Part shown: piece after piece, positions 35,332 through 43,986 of the stretch
Position numbering within the stretch: the first letter of the stretch is position 1
How the letters are laid out: the number at the start of each line of letters is the position of its first letter
Origin: Planctomycetota bacterium
GTDB taxonomy: Bacteria > Planctomycetota > UBA1135 > UBA2386
Assembly: GCA_021776805.1 (NCBI GenBank)
Contig: JAJFFD010000215.1
Coordinates: forward strand, 1-47,458
Length of the DNA stretch: 47,458 nt
Direction of reading: 5' to 3'
Program-made: the position numbers and the translations under genes
The notes under the pieces: generated by a model
Told to the model about the DNA's origin: nothing
Seen by the model: only the letters and a program-made list of their open reading frames with translations
Databases searched by the model: none

Positions 35332-36954
35332 GTGACTCAGCTCGACATACCGCCGATTTCGTTTGCACGCTACCTGGAGCTGCTCAAGCGCCGGCGTTGG
35401 CAGGTGATTCCTGTCACGATTCTGGGACTGCTCTTGGGGGCGATGGTGGCCTTCTTGATCCCGCGTTACTACGTCGCGGCGACCGAGTTTACCTTCCACG
35501 GTGAGCTCATCGACGCGCCCATCGGGTCGAGCCAGGAAGACCCCATGCGCGCTGTTGTCGACAGCGCCAAGGTGCTCCTGCCCAACACGGTGCCTGCTGT
35601 GCTCGAGTCGCTGGCCTGGCCTGAAGCCAAGGATGAGGATCAGAATCGTCGGCGATCTTTCATCGAATCGGTTAAGGACCGTGTGACTGTCGAAGACCCG
35701 CTCGGTGGCTATCGCGACCAGCTGATCGTCAACCTCAAGGTCAACTACCGTGACACGAATGGCCAGCGTGCGGCGGATATGGCCAATGGTCTCCGCGATC
35801 TCTTTATCAGTACCCAGCGTGCGCGCCTGATTGCCCGGGTGCGAAAAAGCCTGGATGACGTGCAAGAAGAGGTTGAGGCGGCAACCCTGGCGGTGGAGAA
35901 CGCTTCCACGGACCTGCGGAACCACCGAAGCGAGTTCGGTATCGACCCATTGTTCGACCAGATCGGTGACATCGGTGCGGAACGAGGGCTGCGGGAAGAC
36001 TTGCGGAATGAGGCTGCCAATTTAGCCAAGTTTGACGGTCAGTTGGCCGCCGCGAGAGATCGCCTCCGGGGACGAAAGGAGATGATCAGCAGCGGCAAGG
36101 TGAAGCCGCGACGGCAGGTCGCGAGCAGTGACCCACTGGTTCAGGAGTTGGCAAGCGAGCAGAGAGCGGTGCGAAAGCAGGTTCAGCTCCTCCAGCTCAG
36201 GCTCAGCAATCTGAAGCCTGCGCATCCGGATTATCGCCTCCTCGAGATGGAGATCGAGAGATTCAGCACTCTGCTCTCCTTGGACCCGAGCGGGACGCGA
36301 TCACAGATTCTCACCGAACCCAATCCACAGTACATCCAGCTGCAGCTGGATATCTCAGAGCTCGAGAGCACGGTCATCGGTTTGGTCGGGATCCAGGCCC
36401 AGCAGCAGCAGGTGGTCATTGATCTGCAGCTGCGGCTGGACGAGCTGCCGGAGGTTTGGGGGCGATACGATGCATTCAAGAACGCATACAACGAGGCCCT
36501 CGCGGACAAGGAGAATATTCGCGAGCGGGAGAATTCCCTCCTGGAGCGTTTCGATGCGGTGGACAACGAGGACGCCTTCGAAATCCTGTCCTACGCCACC
36601 GTGCCGCCGGCACCCACCGAGCCGAGCATTTTCGTCGTCGCGGCGCTCGGATCTTTGATCGGTCTGGTTCAGGCCATCGCGCTGATTCTCTTGGTGGACT
36701 TTTTGCAATCGACCTTCAAGACGGTCGACGATGTGGAGCGAGGCTTGAGTCTGCCAGTTCTGGGTGGCATGGCGTATCTGCAGACTCGCGAGGAGAGAGT
36801 CAAGGCAAAGGAGCAACGGCGCAAAGTAGCCCTGATCTCCACGGCATTCCTGGTTCTCAGTCTTGCGGTGATTCTGATCTACTACCTCTCACCGACCAGT
36901 CTGCCCCGCGTGGTCTACCAGGCCATGGACATGGTTCTGGGCGGAACTGGCTGA
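35332..36954 (+). CDS. Wzz/GumC-type chain-length determinant protein
   Basis: 540-residue inner-membrane polysaccharide co-polymerase. Transmembrane helix 1 at about 25-45, a long periplasmic coiled-coil region (about 165-420), and TM2 at about 430-455 after the Pro-rich PPAPTEPS motif. An additional hydrophobic segment near 500-520 is followed by a short tail. The fused or neighbouring tyrosine kinase seen in many such systems is absent. Similar to the exosortase-associated chain-length proteins. Starts with GTG at 35332. It probably sets polymer length together with the ligase/polymerase gene downstream and docks to the Wza-like lipoprotein. Confidence 0.88.
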   Translation: MTQLDIPPISFARYLELLKRRRWQVIPVTILGLLLGAMVAFLIPRYYVAATEFTFHGELIDAPIGSSQEDPMRAVVDSAKVLLPNTVPAVLESLAWPEAKDEDQNRRRSFIESVKDRVTVEDPLGGYRDQLIVNLKVNYRDTNGQRAADMANGLRDLFISTQRARLIARVRKSLDDVQEEVEAATLAVENASTDLRNHRSEFGIDPLFDQIGDIGAERGLREDLRNEAANLAKFDGQLAAARDRLRGRKEMISSGKVKPRRQVASSDPLVQELASEQRAVRKQVQLLQLRLSNLKPAHPDYRLLEMEIERFSTLLSLDPSGTRSQILTEPNPQYIQLQLDISELESTVIGLVGIQAQQQQVVIDLQLRLDELPEVWGRYDAFKNAYNEALADKENIRERENSLLERFDAVDNEDAFEILSYATVPPAPTEPSIFVVAALGSLIGLVQAIALILLVDFLQSTFKTVDDVERGLSLPVLGGMAYLQTREERVKAKEQRRKVALISTAFLVLSLAVILIYYLSPTSLPRVVYQAMDMVLGGTG

Positions 36955-36969
36955 TTCGGAGCGAGGGCC

Positions 36970-38322
36970 ATGCGCGACCTGCTCGTCATCGGCATCGTCC
37001 TGCTGAGCCTGCCCCTGGCCTTCCGCCGGCCCTTCATGGGTATGCTGCTCTTCAGCTGGCTGGCCTACATGCGGCCACAAGATCTCTGTTGGGGTTTTGC
37101 GCGTGGCATGCGCTTCAGCTTCATTGTTGGCATCACCATGGTGGTGGGTTGGTTCGTGAACGAAGCCCATACCAGGCCCTTCTTTCGCCCCGATCTGCGC
37201 GCCTTCCTGATGATCCTTCTGGCCCTGCTGATGAGCATCAGTCTGGCTCTCTCCGCGGTCGTCGATGAGAACGTCACGCGGTACTACCTGGAGTTCATCA
37301 AGATCATCGTTGTGGCTCTGTTCACCATCGGTCAGGTTGATTCAAAGCAACGTCTTCGCATGTTGCTTTGGACCATCGCCTTGAGCCTGGGTTTCTATGG
37401 GTTCAAAGGTGGCCTCTTCGGCCTGCTATCAGGCGGTGCGGTCATCCTCCGTGGACCAGGTGGGATGCTCGAAGACAACAACGACTTCGCTCTCGCCCTC
37501 GTAATGAACATTCCCCTGCTCTTCTATCTGGGTAGGAGCGAGAAGCGCAAGGAGATCAGGACCTTCTGCGATATCACCATCATGCTGAGCATGATCACCA
37601 TCTTGCTGACCCACTCGCGAGGTGGATTCCTCGCGATGGTGGGGGCGCTGCTGGTGATTGCCTGGCGATCAGGGAGACTCACTCAGGCGATTTTCGCATT
37701 GCTTGTCTTGACCCTCTGCTTCTTTGCCTTCGCCCCTCAGCACGTGATCGATCGCATTATGTCGATCGGTATTGAAGGCGCGGACTCTTCTGTTCAGGCA
37801 CGTTTCAATTCCTGGACCATCGCTCTGCGGATGGTGGCAGACAACCCCTGGTTTGGTGTCGGCCTACGAAACTTCCAGGAGAACTTCTTCACCTATGGTG
37901 AGGACCTGATCGACCCGCGGGCGCGCTTTGCTCATGTCGCACACAATTCGTACCTGCAGATATGGGCCGAAGGTGGGACCATTGCCTTCCTGGTCTATCT
38001 CAGCCTGCTGTCGTCAGTTTTTGTCAGTTGTTGGCGAATCCGACGGGCCGTGCAACAGCGCAGCGACATGGCTTGGGCCTTCGACTATGCACGCATGATG
38101 GAGGCGACAACCGTTGGCTTCATGATCGGGGCGATGTTCCTGAATCGTGGGCACTTCGACCTGATCTACCACTGGCTGGGGTTGGTCACCTGTCTGGTTC
38201 TGGTAGTGAATGCGCAGCTGAGGGTCATTCCAGTTGCGGAAGGAAAGAAGGCCGCAGGAATTCACCTGCGCTGGCGGTCAGCCCAATCCGGTCCCCGGAT
38301 GCTGCCCACCTGGGGGCGCTGA
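36970..38322 (+). CDS. O-antigen ligase/polymerase-like membrane protein, exosortase-associated O-glycosylation ligase type
   Basis: 450 residues with about ten membrane segments. It opens with RDLLVIGIVLLSLPLAFRRP, then LAYMRPQDLCWGFARGMRF, a pattern I recognise from the TIGR03097 group (probable O-glycosylation ligase, exosortase A system-associated). The Wzy_C-type region includes THSRGGFLAMVG and a large periplasmic loop with AHVAHNSYLQIWAEGG. Such proteins join or polymerise lipid-linked glycans on the periplasmic side. Polymerase or ligase cannot be separated here. GAGGGCC precedes the ATG; it lies 15 bases after the chain-length gene and 3 before the amidotransferase. Confidence 0.87.
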   Translation: MRDLLVIGIVLLSLPLAFRRPFMGMLLFSWLAYMRPQDLCWGFARGMRFSFIVGITMVVGWFVNEAHTRPFFRPDLRAFLMILLALLMSISLALSAVVDENVTRYYLEFIKIIVVALFTIGQVDSKQRLRMLLWTIALSLGFYGFKGGLFGLLSGGAVILRGPGGMLEDNNDFALALVMNIPLLFYLGRSEKRKEIRTFCDITIMLSMITILLTHSRGGFLAMVGALLVIAWRSGRLTQAIFALLVLTLCFFAFAPQHVIDRIMSIGIEGADSSVQARFNSWTIALRMVADNPWFGVGLRNFQENFFTYGEDLIDPRARFAHVAHNSYLQIWAEGGTIAFLVYLSLLSSVFVSCWRIRRAVQQRSDMAWAFDYARMMEATTVGFMIGAMFLNRGHFDLIYHWLGLVTCLVLVVNAQLRVIPVAEGKKAAGIHLRWRSAQSGPRMLPTWGR

Positions 38323-38325
38323 GTC

Positions 38326-40173
38326 ATGTGTGGCATTGCCGGAGTGTTGTCCAGCGATCGGGACGGGCGGGTCGAGCAAGACCTGCTTCAGCGCATGGCT
38401 GATAGCATCGTGCACCGCGGCCCTGATGGCGAGGGCTTTCGTCGGGGGCCGGGCTACGGCCTTGCCCACCGCCGCCTGGCGATTATCGATATCGCCGGTG
38501 GTGCGCAGCCCATGAGCGACGGCGGAACCCTATGGGTGACCTTTGGTGGCGAGATCTACAACCACCTCGAGTTGCGCCGGGAGCTCGAGGCAGCGGGGTA
38601 TCGGTTCAGGACGGCTTGCGATACTGAGGTTCTGCTGCATGGCTACCGTGCCTGGGGAGAGTCTCTGCCCGAGCGACTGCGTGGAATGTTCGCATTCGTC
38701 ATCGTAGATGAGGCCACCGGCCATGGCTTTGCTGCACGTGATCGCTTGGGAAAGAAACCCTTCTACTACGCGGAGGTGGCGGGTGATCTGCTCTTCGGCT
38801 CCGAACCGAAGGCACTTCTCGCCGACCCTCGTCTGAGTCGCGAGCTCAATCCTGTGGCGGTCGAGCAGTTCTTCGCTCTGCGCTATGTTCCAGAGCCGCA
38901 GACAGCATTCGCCGGTATAAAGAAACTACCTGCAGGAAGTCGACTGAGTTGGCGCGATGGCAGGCTGAGCATTGCGCCCTACTGGCGACTGAGTTTTGCC
39001 GAGCAGAGGCTGGGTACCGTGGAAAGCCTCGGTGAGCAGGTTTGCGAGATCCTCGATGAGGCGGTGAAGATCCGTTTGATGGGTGAGGTCCCCATCGGCG
39101 CCTTCCTCTCGGCGGGAATCGATAGCTACGCCATCGTCGAGAGTATGTCCCGGGTCAGCACAGCTGAGACCCTCACCTGCGCCGTGGGCTTCGACAATCC
39201 CGAGTTTGATGAGCGCGCCGGTGCACGCCTTGCGGCCCAGGCTGTCGGTGCCAAGCTCTTCGAAGAGGTGGTTTGCGTGGAGGACATGCTCGAACTGAAT
39301 TGGTTTGCGGAGACCTTCGACGAACCCTTCTCCGATGTCTCAGCAATCCCGAGCTATCACGTAAGCAGGATGGCCCGGCGTCATGTCACCGTCGCACTTT
39401 CCGGCGATGGGGGTGATGAGAGCTTCGCTGGTTACCGGCGTTATCACTTTGATCAGCTGGAGAATGGTTGGCGCAGCATTCTGCCGGCCATGTTCTGGCG
39501 CTGCCTGGGAAGTATCTATCCGAAGGCGGACTTTCTACCCCGCTACCTCCGCTTCAAGCGAACCCTGCAGAACCTGGCCCTCAGTCCATCCGAGGCATAC
39601 GCCCGATCGGTCAGCGCCGTGCTCCCCGAGGAGTTGGTTCCATTGCTGCGTCGATCAAGTGCAGCTGACCCTCTGGAACCGATCCGGCAGGCCTATGAGG
39701 AGTCGGATGCTGTCGACAGTCTGTCGCGATGCATGGCGACAGACTTCAAGACATGGTTGCCTGGTGATGTTCTCCAGAAGGTCGATCGTGCTTCCATGGC
39801 GGTTTCCTTGGAAGTCCGCTGTCCGCTGCTCGATCATCAGCTTGTGGAATTCGCCGCGGGTATTCCTGCGGCGATGAAGCTCGCCAATGGGCAGACCAAG
39901 GCCTTCTTTCGCCAGGCTCTGGCGGGGCGTCTCGACGCGGAAGCTCTTGGCCGACCGAAGAGGGGATTCACCATGCCGGTTGGGGAATGGCTTCGCGCTA
40001 GTCTCGGCGATTGCATGGCCGAGATCCTCGACGACGAAATGCTGAATGAGTATCTGGATGGCGCCCATCTGCGGCGCCTTCTTGATCAACATCGCGCTGG
40101 CCTGCGCGACAATGCTTCCCTGCTCTGGGGCAGCCTGGTCCTGCATGGGTTCTTGCGCAGATGGGCATCGTGA
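38326..40173 (+). CDS. Asparagine-synthase-like amidotransferase, exosortase-associated type
   Basis: 615 residues with a class II glutamine amidotransferase domain (about 1-190) starting MCGIAGVLSS with the Cys2 nucleophile; RRLAIID and GEIYNH are typical. The C-terminal ATP-pyrophosphatase/synthetase domain (about 235-590) has FLSAGIDSYAIV where the family normally has SGGxDSS, plus VTVALSGDGGDESFAGY. In exosortase EPS loci such proteins are thought to amidate sugar acids or a peptide-linked substrate rather than make free asparagine. The Gly-to-Ala and Ser-to-Tyr changes in the pyrophosphate loop are unusual. The downstream glycosyltransferase gene overlaps its end. Confidence 0.9.
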   Translation: MCGIAGVLSSDRDGRVEQDLLQRMADSIVHRGPDGEGFRRGPGYGLAHRRLAIIDIAGGAQPMSDGGTLWVTFGGEIYNHLELRRELEAAGYRFRTACDTEVLLHGYRAWGESLPERLRGMFAFVIVDEATGHGFAARDRLGKKPFYYAEVAGDLLFGSEPKALLADPRLSRELNPVAVEQFFALRYVPEPQTAFAGIKKLPAGSRLSWRDGRLSIAPYWRLSFAEQRLGTVESLGEQVCEILDEAVKIRLMGEVPIGAFLSAGIDSYAIVESMSRVSTAETLTCAVGFDNPEFDERAGARLAAQAVGAKLFEEVVCVEDMLELNWFAETFDEPFSDVSAIPSYHVSRMARRHVTVALSGDGGDESFAGYRRYHFDQLENGWRSILPAMFWRCLGSIYPKADFLPRYLRFKRTLQNLALSPSEAYARSVSAVLPEELVPLLRRSSAADPLEPIRQAYEESDAVDSLSRCMATDFKTWLPGDVLQKVDRASMAVSLEVRCPLLDHQLVEFAAGIPAAMKLANGQTKAFFRQALAGRLDAEALGRPKRGFTMPVGEWLRASLGDCMAEILDDEMLNEYLDGAHLRRLLDQHRAGLRDNASLLWGSLVLHGFLRRWAS

Positions 40174-41363
40174 AGGCGCGTCTCATCAGCTTCACAAACC
40201 TCTTTCCTTCACAGCAGAGGCCTTTTCACGGACTCTTCGTCCGCGATCGCATGTCTCGTGTGGTCGCTGCGGCTGGTCTGGATTGGCAGGTGGTCTCGCC
40301 GCGCCCGAAGGTTCCTTGGCCACTGAAGCGCCGAATCGATCGGCTGCATGCGGCGATGCCGGAACAGGAACTTGTGGCTGGTGTGCCGGTATTCCATCCG
40401 GCTTACTTCCATCTTCCCGGAGTTTCTACCCGTCGCCAGGCTGGTCGTATGGCCAGGGCGGCCTTGCCCCTGGTGGCAGAACTGGCGGCTGCCGGTCCCT
40501 GCGTTCTCGACGCTCATTACGTCTACCCGGATGGGGTAGCCGCCTTGCAGATCGCCCGCCAGCTTGGGATACCCTGCATGGTGACTGCCCGCGGAACCGA
40601 TCTGAACGTGCTTGCAGAGCACGAGTCGATCCGCAGTCAGATTCGCGTGGCTGCCCGCCACGCCTGTGCCCGCCTGGCGGTGAGTCGCGCTCTGGCTGAG
40701 CGTTTCGAAGTGACGATGGGCGGTGAGTACCAAGTGCAGGTCGCACGGAACGGCGTGGATCTCGAACGCTTCCGGCCAGGTGATGCCTTGCTCGCTCGTC
40801 GCCAGCTCGGTCTGCCCGAGCAGGCCAGATTGGTTCTCGGTGTGGGCCGTCTCGTGGACGGCAAGGGTTTTCATCTGATGGCCAAGGCCCTGCGCGATCT
40901 CGATCCCTCTGTGCATCTGGTTTTGGTTGGCGATGGACCGGAAGCGCCACGCATTCAACAGCTGGCTCCGGAAGGCCGGTTGCATCTGCTCGGTGCCCAA
41001 GCGCCGGAGCAGGTTGCGCTCTGCTATCAGGCCTGTGATCTCCTGGTTTTGCCCTCTGCCCGCGAAGGTTGGCCCAATGTGGTGACCGAGGCCCTGGCCT
41101 CCGGTCGACCAGTGGTCGCCACCTCAGTGGGGGCCGTTCCTGACATGCTCAGCTCGCCCCTGGTCGGTTCCATGGTGCGGGTCGGTGACAGCCAGAGCCT
41201 CGGGCGGGAGGTGGGGCGTTGGTTGGCCAGTCGCCCGGATGCAGCGGTCATCCGGAAATTCGCGGAGCGGTTCTCCTGGCAGGAGACCGTAGACCTGCAT
41301 GTTGATCTCATTGAGCGAGCCCTGTCGGCGAAGAAGCATGTTGCCGCGGAGGTGCAGGAGTGA
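40170..41363 (+). CDS. Glycosyltransferase family 4 (first of two)
   Basis: About 397 residues from the GTG at 40170 (GTGA overlap with the amidotransferase stop, the pattern used by its neighbours). An ATG at 40161 would add three residues and is also possible. N-terminal FTNLFPSQQRPFHGLFVRDR is typical of GT4 enzymes in exosortase and EPS clusters. Donor-binding domain: VGRLVDGKGFHLMAKAL, VLVGDGPEAPRIQQL and the EX7E-type EGWPNVVTEALASG. Cytoplasmic or membrane-associated, building the repeat unit. Donor and acceptor are unknown. Confidence 0.88.
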   Translation: MKARLISFTNLFPSQQRPFHGLFVRDRMSRVVAAAGLDWQVVSPRPKVPWPLKRRIDRLHAAMPEQELVAGVPVFHPAYFHLPGVSTRRQAGRMARAALPLVAELAAAGPCVLDAHYVYPDGVAALQIARQLGIPCMVTARGTDLNVLAEHESIRSQIRVAARHACARLAVSRALAERFEVTMGGEYQVQVARNGVDLERFRPGDALLARRQLGLPEQARLVLGVGRLVDGKGFHLMAKALRDLDPSVHLVLVGDGPEAPRIQQLAPEGRLHLLGAQAPEQVALCYQACDLLVLPSAREGWPNVVTEALASGRPVVATSVGAVPDMLSSPLVGSMVRVGDSQSLGREVGRWLASRPDAAVIRKFAERFSWQETVDLHVDLIERALSAKKHVAAEVQE

Positions 41364-42523
41364 GCGGGCTGCGGATTCTGTACCACCATCGCATCCGCGC
41401 CGACGATGGCCAAGCTGCGCATGTTCGGGAATTGATCTCGGCCCTTCGCGAGGCTGGCCATGAAGTGCAGGAATGCGCCTTGGTACCGAAGGCCGAGCCG
41501 GGGAAGGTCGACAAAGGTTCGAGTTTCTGGCAGGGTCTCAAGATTCCCCGGGTCGCCTTGGAGGGCTTGGAACTGTGCTACAACAGGACCGGTAGCAAAC
41601 GGTTGATCGAAGCGAGCAGGAAGTTCCGACCCCATTTCATCTACGAGCGGCACGCCTTACATTGTCGTGCCGGTCTGATGGCCGCGCGTGCCTGTGGGCT
41701 ACCGCTTCTCCTCGAAGTCAACTCACCCATGTGCGAGGAGATGGAGAGACTCGGTCAACTCGTCTTTGGTCATCGAGCAAGGCGCAGTGAGCGCGAGGTC
41801 CTCTCCGCGGCCGATCTTGTCTTGCCCGTAAGCGAAGTCCTGCAGTCCAAGTTGATCGCCGCCGGAGCCAGTCCAGCGCGTTGCCGAGTGATTCGCAACG
41901 CGGCAGTTCCGGAGCGCCATGATTCTCTGCCAGTCGCTGCGGGTATGCGTCGACGCCATGAGCTCGGCATCCCGGAACAGGCCATGCTCATGGGTTTCAT
42001 CGGCTACATGCGACCCTGGCATCGCCTCGATCTGGCTCTCCAGGCGATAGCCAGCGAAGGACTCGAGAATGTGCATCTGCTCCTGGTCGGTGAGGGTCCG
42101 GCCTTGCCGGAGCTGGTTGCCGAGGCGACCCGGCTTGGTGTCAGCCAGCGTCTCCACCTGCGTCCAGCAGTTCCGGCGCAGGAGCTGCCGAGCTGGGTTG
42201 CGAGCTTCGATCTCGGTCTGATTGCGGCGATCAATTCCTACGCCTCTCCCCTGAAGCTCTTCGACTATCTGGCCGGCGGAGTGGCGGTCCTCGCGCCCCG
42301 GCAGCCAAACATCGAGGAGTTGGTTCAGGATGATGTGAACTCGGTCTTGTTCCAGGCCGGGGATGCGGCTTCTCTGAGAGCTAGATTGATGGCCATGCAG
42401 GAGAATCGCGGCAGGCTGCAGGAGATCGGCGCGGCCGGAAGGGAGCATCTCGTTAGCCAGGGCTGGACCTGGGCAGAGAACGCCGCCCGCGTGGTCAAAG
42501 CCTACGAGGGGATTGCCGGATGA
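41360..42523 (+). CDS. Glycosyltransferase family 4 (second of two)
   Basis: 387 residues with a GT-B fold. N-terminal LRILYHHRIRADDGQAAHVR (retaining GT4 start), FIYERHALHCRAG, then LLLEVNSPMCEE. Donor domain: MGFIGYMRPWHRLDLALQAI, LLLVGEGPALPEL and SPLKLFDYLAGGVAVLAP. The first Glu of the usual EX7E motif is not evident. GTG start with AGGAG immediately upstream and a GTGA overlap with the first transferase. A membrane-associated role in assembling the repeat unit is inferred from position; sugar specificity is unknown. Confidence 0.87.
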   Translation: MSGLRILYHHRIRADDGQAAHVRELISALREAGHEVQECALVPKAEPGKVDKGSSFWQGLKIPRVALEGLELCYNRTGSKRLIEASRKFRPHFIYERHALHCRAGLMAARACGLPLLLEVNSPMCEEMERLGQLVFGHRARRSEREVLSAADLVLPVSEVLQSKLIAAGASPARCRVIRNAAVPERHDSLPVAAGMRRRHELGIPEQAMLMGFIGYMRPWHRLDLALQAIASEGLENVHLLLVGEGPALPELVAEATRLGVSQRLHLRPAVPAQELPSWVASFDLGLIAAINSYASPLKLFDYLAGGVAVLAPRQPNIEELVQDDVNSVLFQAGDAASLRARLMAMQENRGRLQEIGAAGREHLVSQGWTWAENAARVVKAYEGIAG

Positions 42524-43350
42524 ATTCTGGACTGGCCTTCTTCCTACCAGTCGGCCTGGCCTATGCCACCGCTCTCTGGTGGGTCTGGGAAAGTTGGAAT
42601 CTCGAGGAGTCTTACTACGCCCATGGGCCGCTCATGCCATTCGTGGCGGCTTTCATGATCTGGAGCTGGCGAGATCGATGGGGGCAGAGCAATCGCGAGA
42701 CCGATCTGCGTGGTTGGCTACTCCTTGGACCCGGTCTGTTCCTGCATCTCTGTGGTGCGGCATTGACTATCGATTCCATTTCGGCGGCCAGCCTCTGTCT
42801 GAGTATCCCAGGGGTTACTTTGCTTGCCCTCGGGTCCGCGCGTTTTCAAGTCCTCTCGCCGGTGCTCTTTCTGACCCTCTTTGCGGTGCCATTGCCCATG
42901 TTTCTGACCGGGGCGATCGCCTTCGAGATGAAGGAGATCGCAACCGACTCGGGCCTGGCTCTGGCCCGGCTCTTTGGTTCGGGAGCTTTGCGTACTGGGG
43001 CGAACATCAGCATTCCGGGTCAGTCGGAGCAACTCTATGTTGCAGCGGCATGCAGCGGCCTGCGTTCTCTCGTCTCCCTAGTTACGCTTGGCTACTGCAT
43101 CGCCTTCTTCATGGGCAATCAGTCTGGCCTGCGCCGCTGGATCCTCTTGCTGTTGGCTGTGCCGGTGGCTGTGGTCAGCAATATCCTGCGGATTGCTTCC
43201 ATCTGCGCTGTGGCTGAGATCTGGACTGTCGAGGCAGCGACCGGCATCGTGCATGACATCCTGAATGCAGGCGTCTGGATTGTCGACCTGGTCATCTTGC
43301 TGGCTATTGACGCTTGGCTGACCCGCTGGGGAACAGGGGGGAAGCCATGA
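42520..43350 (+). CDS. Exosortase (transpeptidase-like membrane protein)
   Basis: Polytopic membrane enzyme (276 residues, about eight hydrophobic segments) that is thought to cut and anchor proteins carrying a PEP-CTERM-like C-terminal signal. The catalytic triad of the family is present: Cys178 in AAACSGLRSL, Arg224 in VSNILRIASI and His245 in IVHDILNAGVW. N-terminal ESYYAHGPLMPFVAAFM and FAVPLP match the family. The exact subtype (XrtA or another) is not assigned; the EPS gene context suggests an XrtA-like system. ATGA overlap with the preceding gene, GAGGGG upstream. No substrate gene with a PEP-CTERM tail is visible in the window. Confidence 0.92.
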   Translation: MNSGLAFFLPVGLAYATALWWVWESWNLEESYYAHGPLMPFVAAFMIWSWRDRWGQSNRETDLRGWLLLGPGLFLHLCGAALTIDSISAASLCLSIPGVTLLALGSARFQVLSPVLFLTLFAVPLPMFLTGAIAFEMKEIATDSGLALARLFGSGALRTGANISIPGQSEQLYVAAACSGLRSLVSLVTLGYCIAFFMGNQSGLRRWILLLLAVPVAVVSNILRIASICAVAEIWTVEAATGIVHDILNAGVWIVDLVILLAIDAWLTRWGTGGKP

Positions 43351-43979
43351 AAGCTCGCACTCTTTCCGCTGGTCTGGTTTGGCTGCTTGCTCCGGGACTG
43401 CTATGGCTGAGCCTCTACCGGCCTTTCATCCCATCCAGTGGCCGGGCAGTCCAGTTGCCCCTGCAAGTCGGTGACTTCACCATGAGTGAAGATCTCGCCC
43501 TCAGCGAGAAGGAGTTCAGTCTCCTTGGCACGAACGACGCCGTCTGGCGGAGCTATCGACAGGAAGATGGTGGTCTCGCGCGCGTGGTCGCGGTCTTCCA
43601 TCAGCAGAATTGGAAGAGCGTGCATCCACCGCATATCTGCTTGCGCGGTTCCAACATGGTGATCTTGGAGGATGAGAGCGCCAAGATCACACTGGACTCA
43701 GAAGAATTGACTGTGGGCAGGATCCTTGCACGCAGCAAAGACTCCGGTGACAGCTACCTGAATCTCTACGTCTTCGGCGCGCCTGGTTTCACGAGCGAGA
43801 GCTATCTCGGCTTCTTCCTGCATCATGCTCCGCTCGCTCTCTTGCGTGCGAGCGTAGGCGGCTTCTTGCTGCGCGTTGAGGTTTGGATCGATCCTGTTGA
43901 TCCAGCGGGCAGCGAAGCGCGCGCCCAGCGCATGCTGGCGGCGATCCTGCCCCCTGCCAGGGCCTTGGTGGAAGAATGA
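43347..43979 (+). CDS. epsI: EpsI-family exosortase-associated protein
   Basis: 210 residues from the ATG at 43347 (ATGA overlap with the exosortase stop, GGGGGGAAG upstream). An upstream start at 43314 lies inside the exosortase gene and is rejected. One N-terminal membrane anchor (about 5-25) and an extracytoplasmic domain. Family motif HPPHICLRGSNMVI, comparable to the HxPxxCxxGxG pattern of EpsI/DUF3485, and a late SYLGFFLHHAPLALLRASVG. In many XrtA systems EpsI is fused to the exosortase C-terminus; here it is a separate overlapping gene. Its biochemical role is unknown, probably an accessory to sorting or EPS assembly. Confidence 0.88.
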   Translation: MKARTLSAGLVWLLAPGLLWLSLYRPFIPSSGRAVQLPLQVGDFTMSEDLALSEKEFSLLGTNDAVWRSYRQEDGGLARVVAVFHQQNWKSVHPPHICLRGSNMVILEDESAKITLDSEELTVGRILARSKDSGDSYLNLYVFGAPGFTSESYLGFFLHHAPLALLRASVGGFLLRVEVWIDPVDPAGSEARAQRMLAAILPPARALVEE

Positions 43980-43986
43980 GGTCGAG

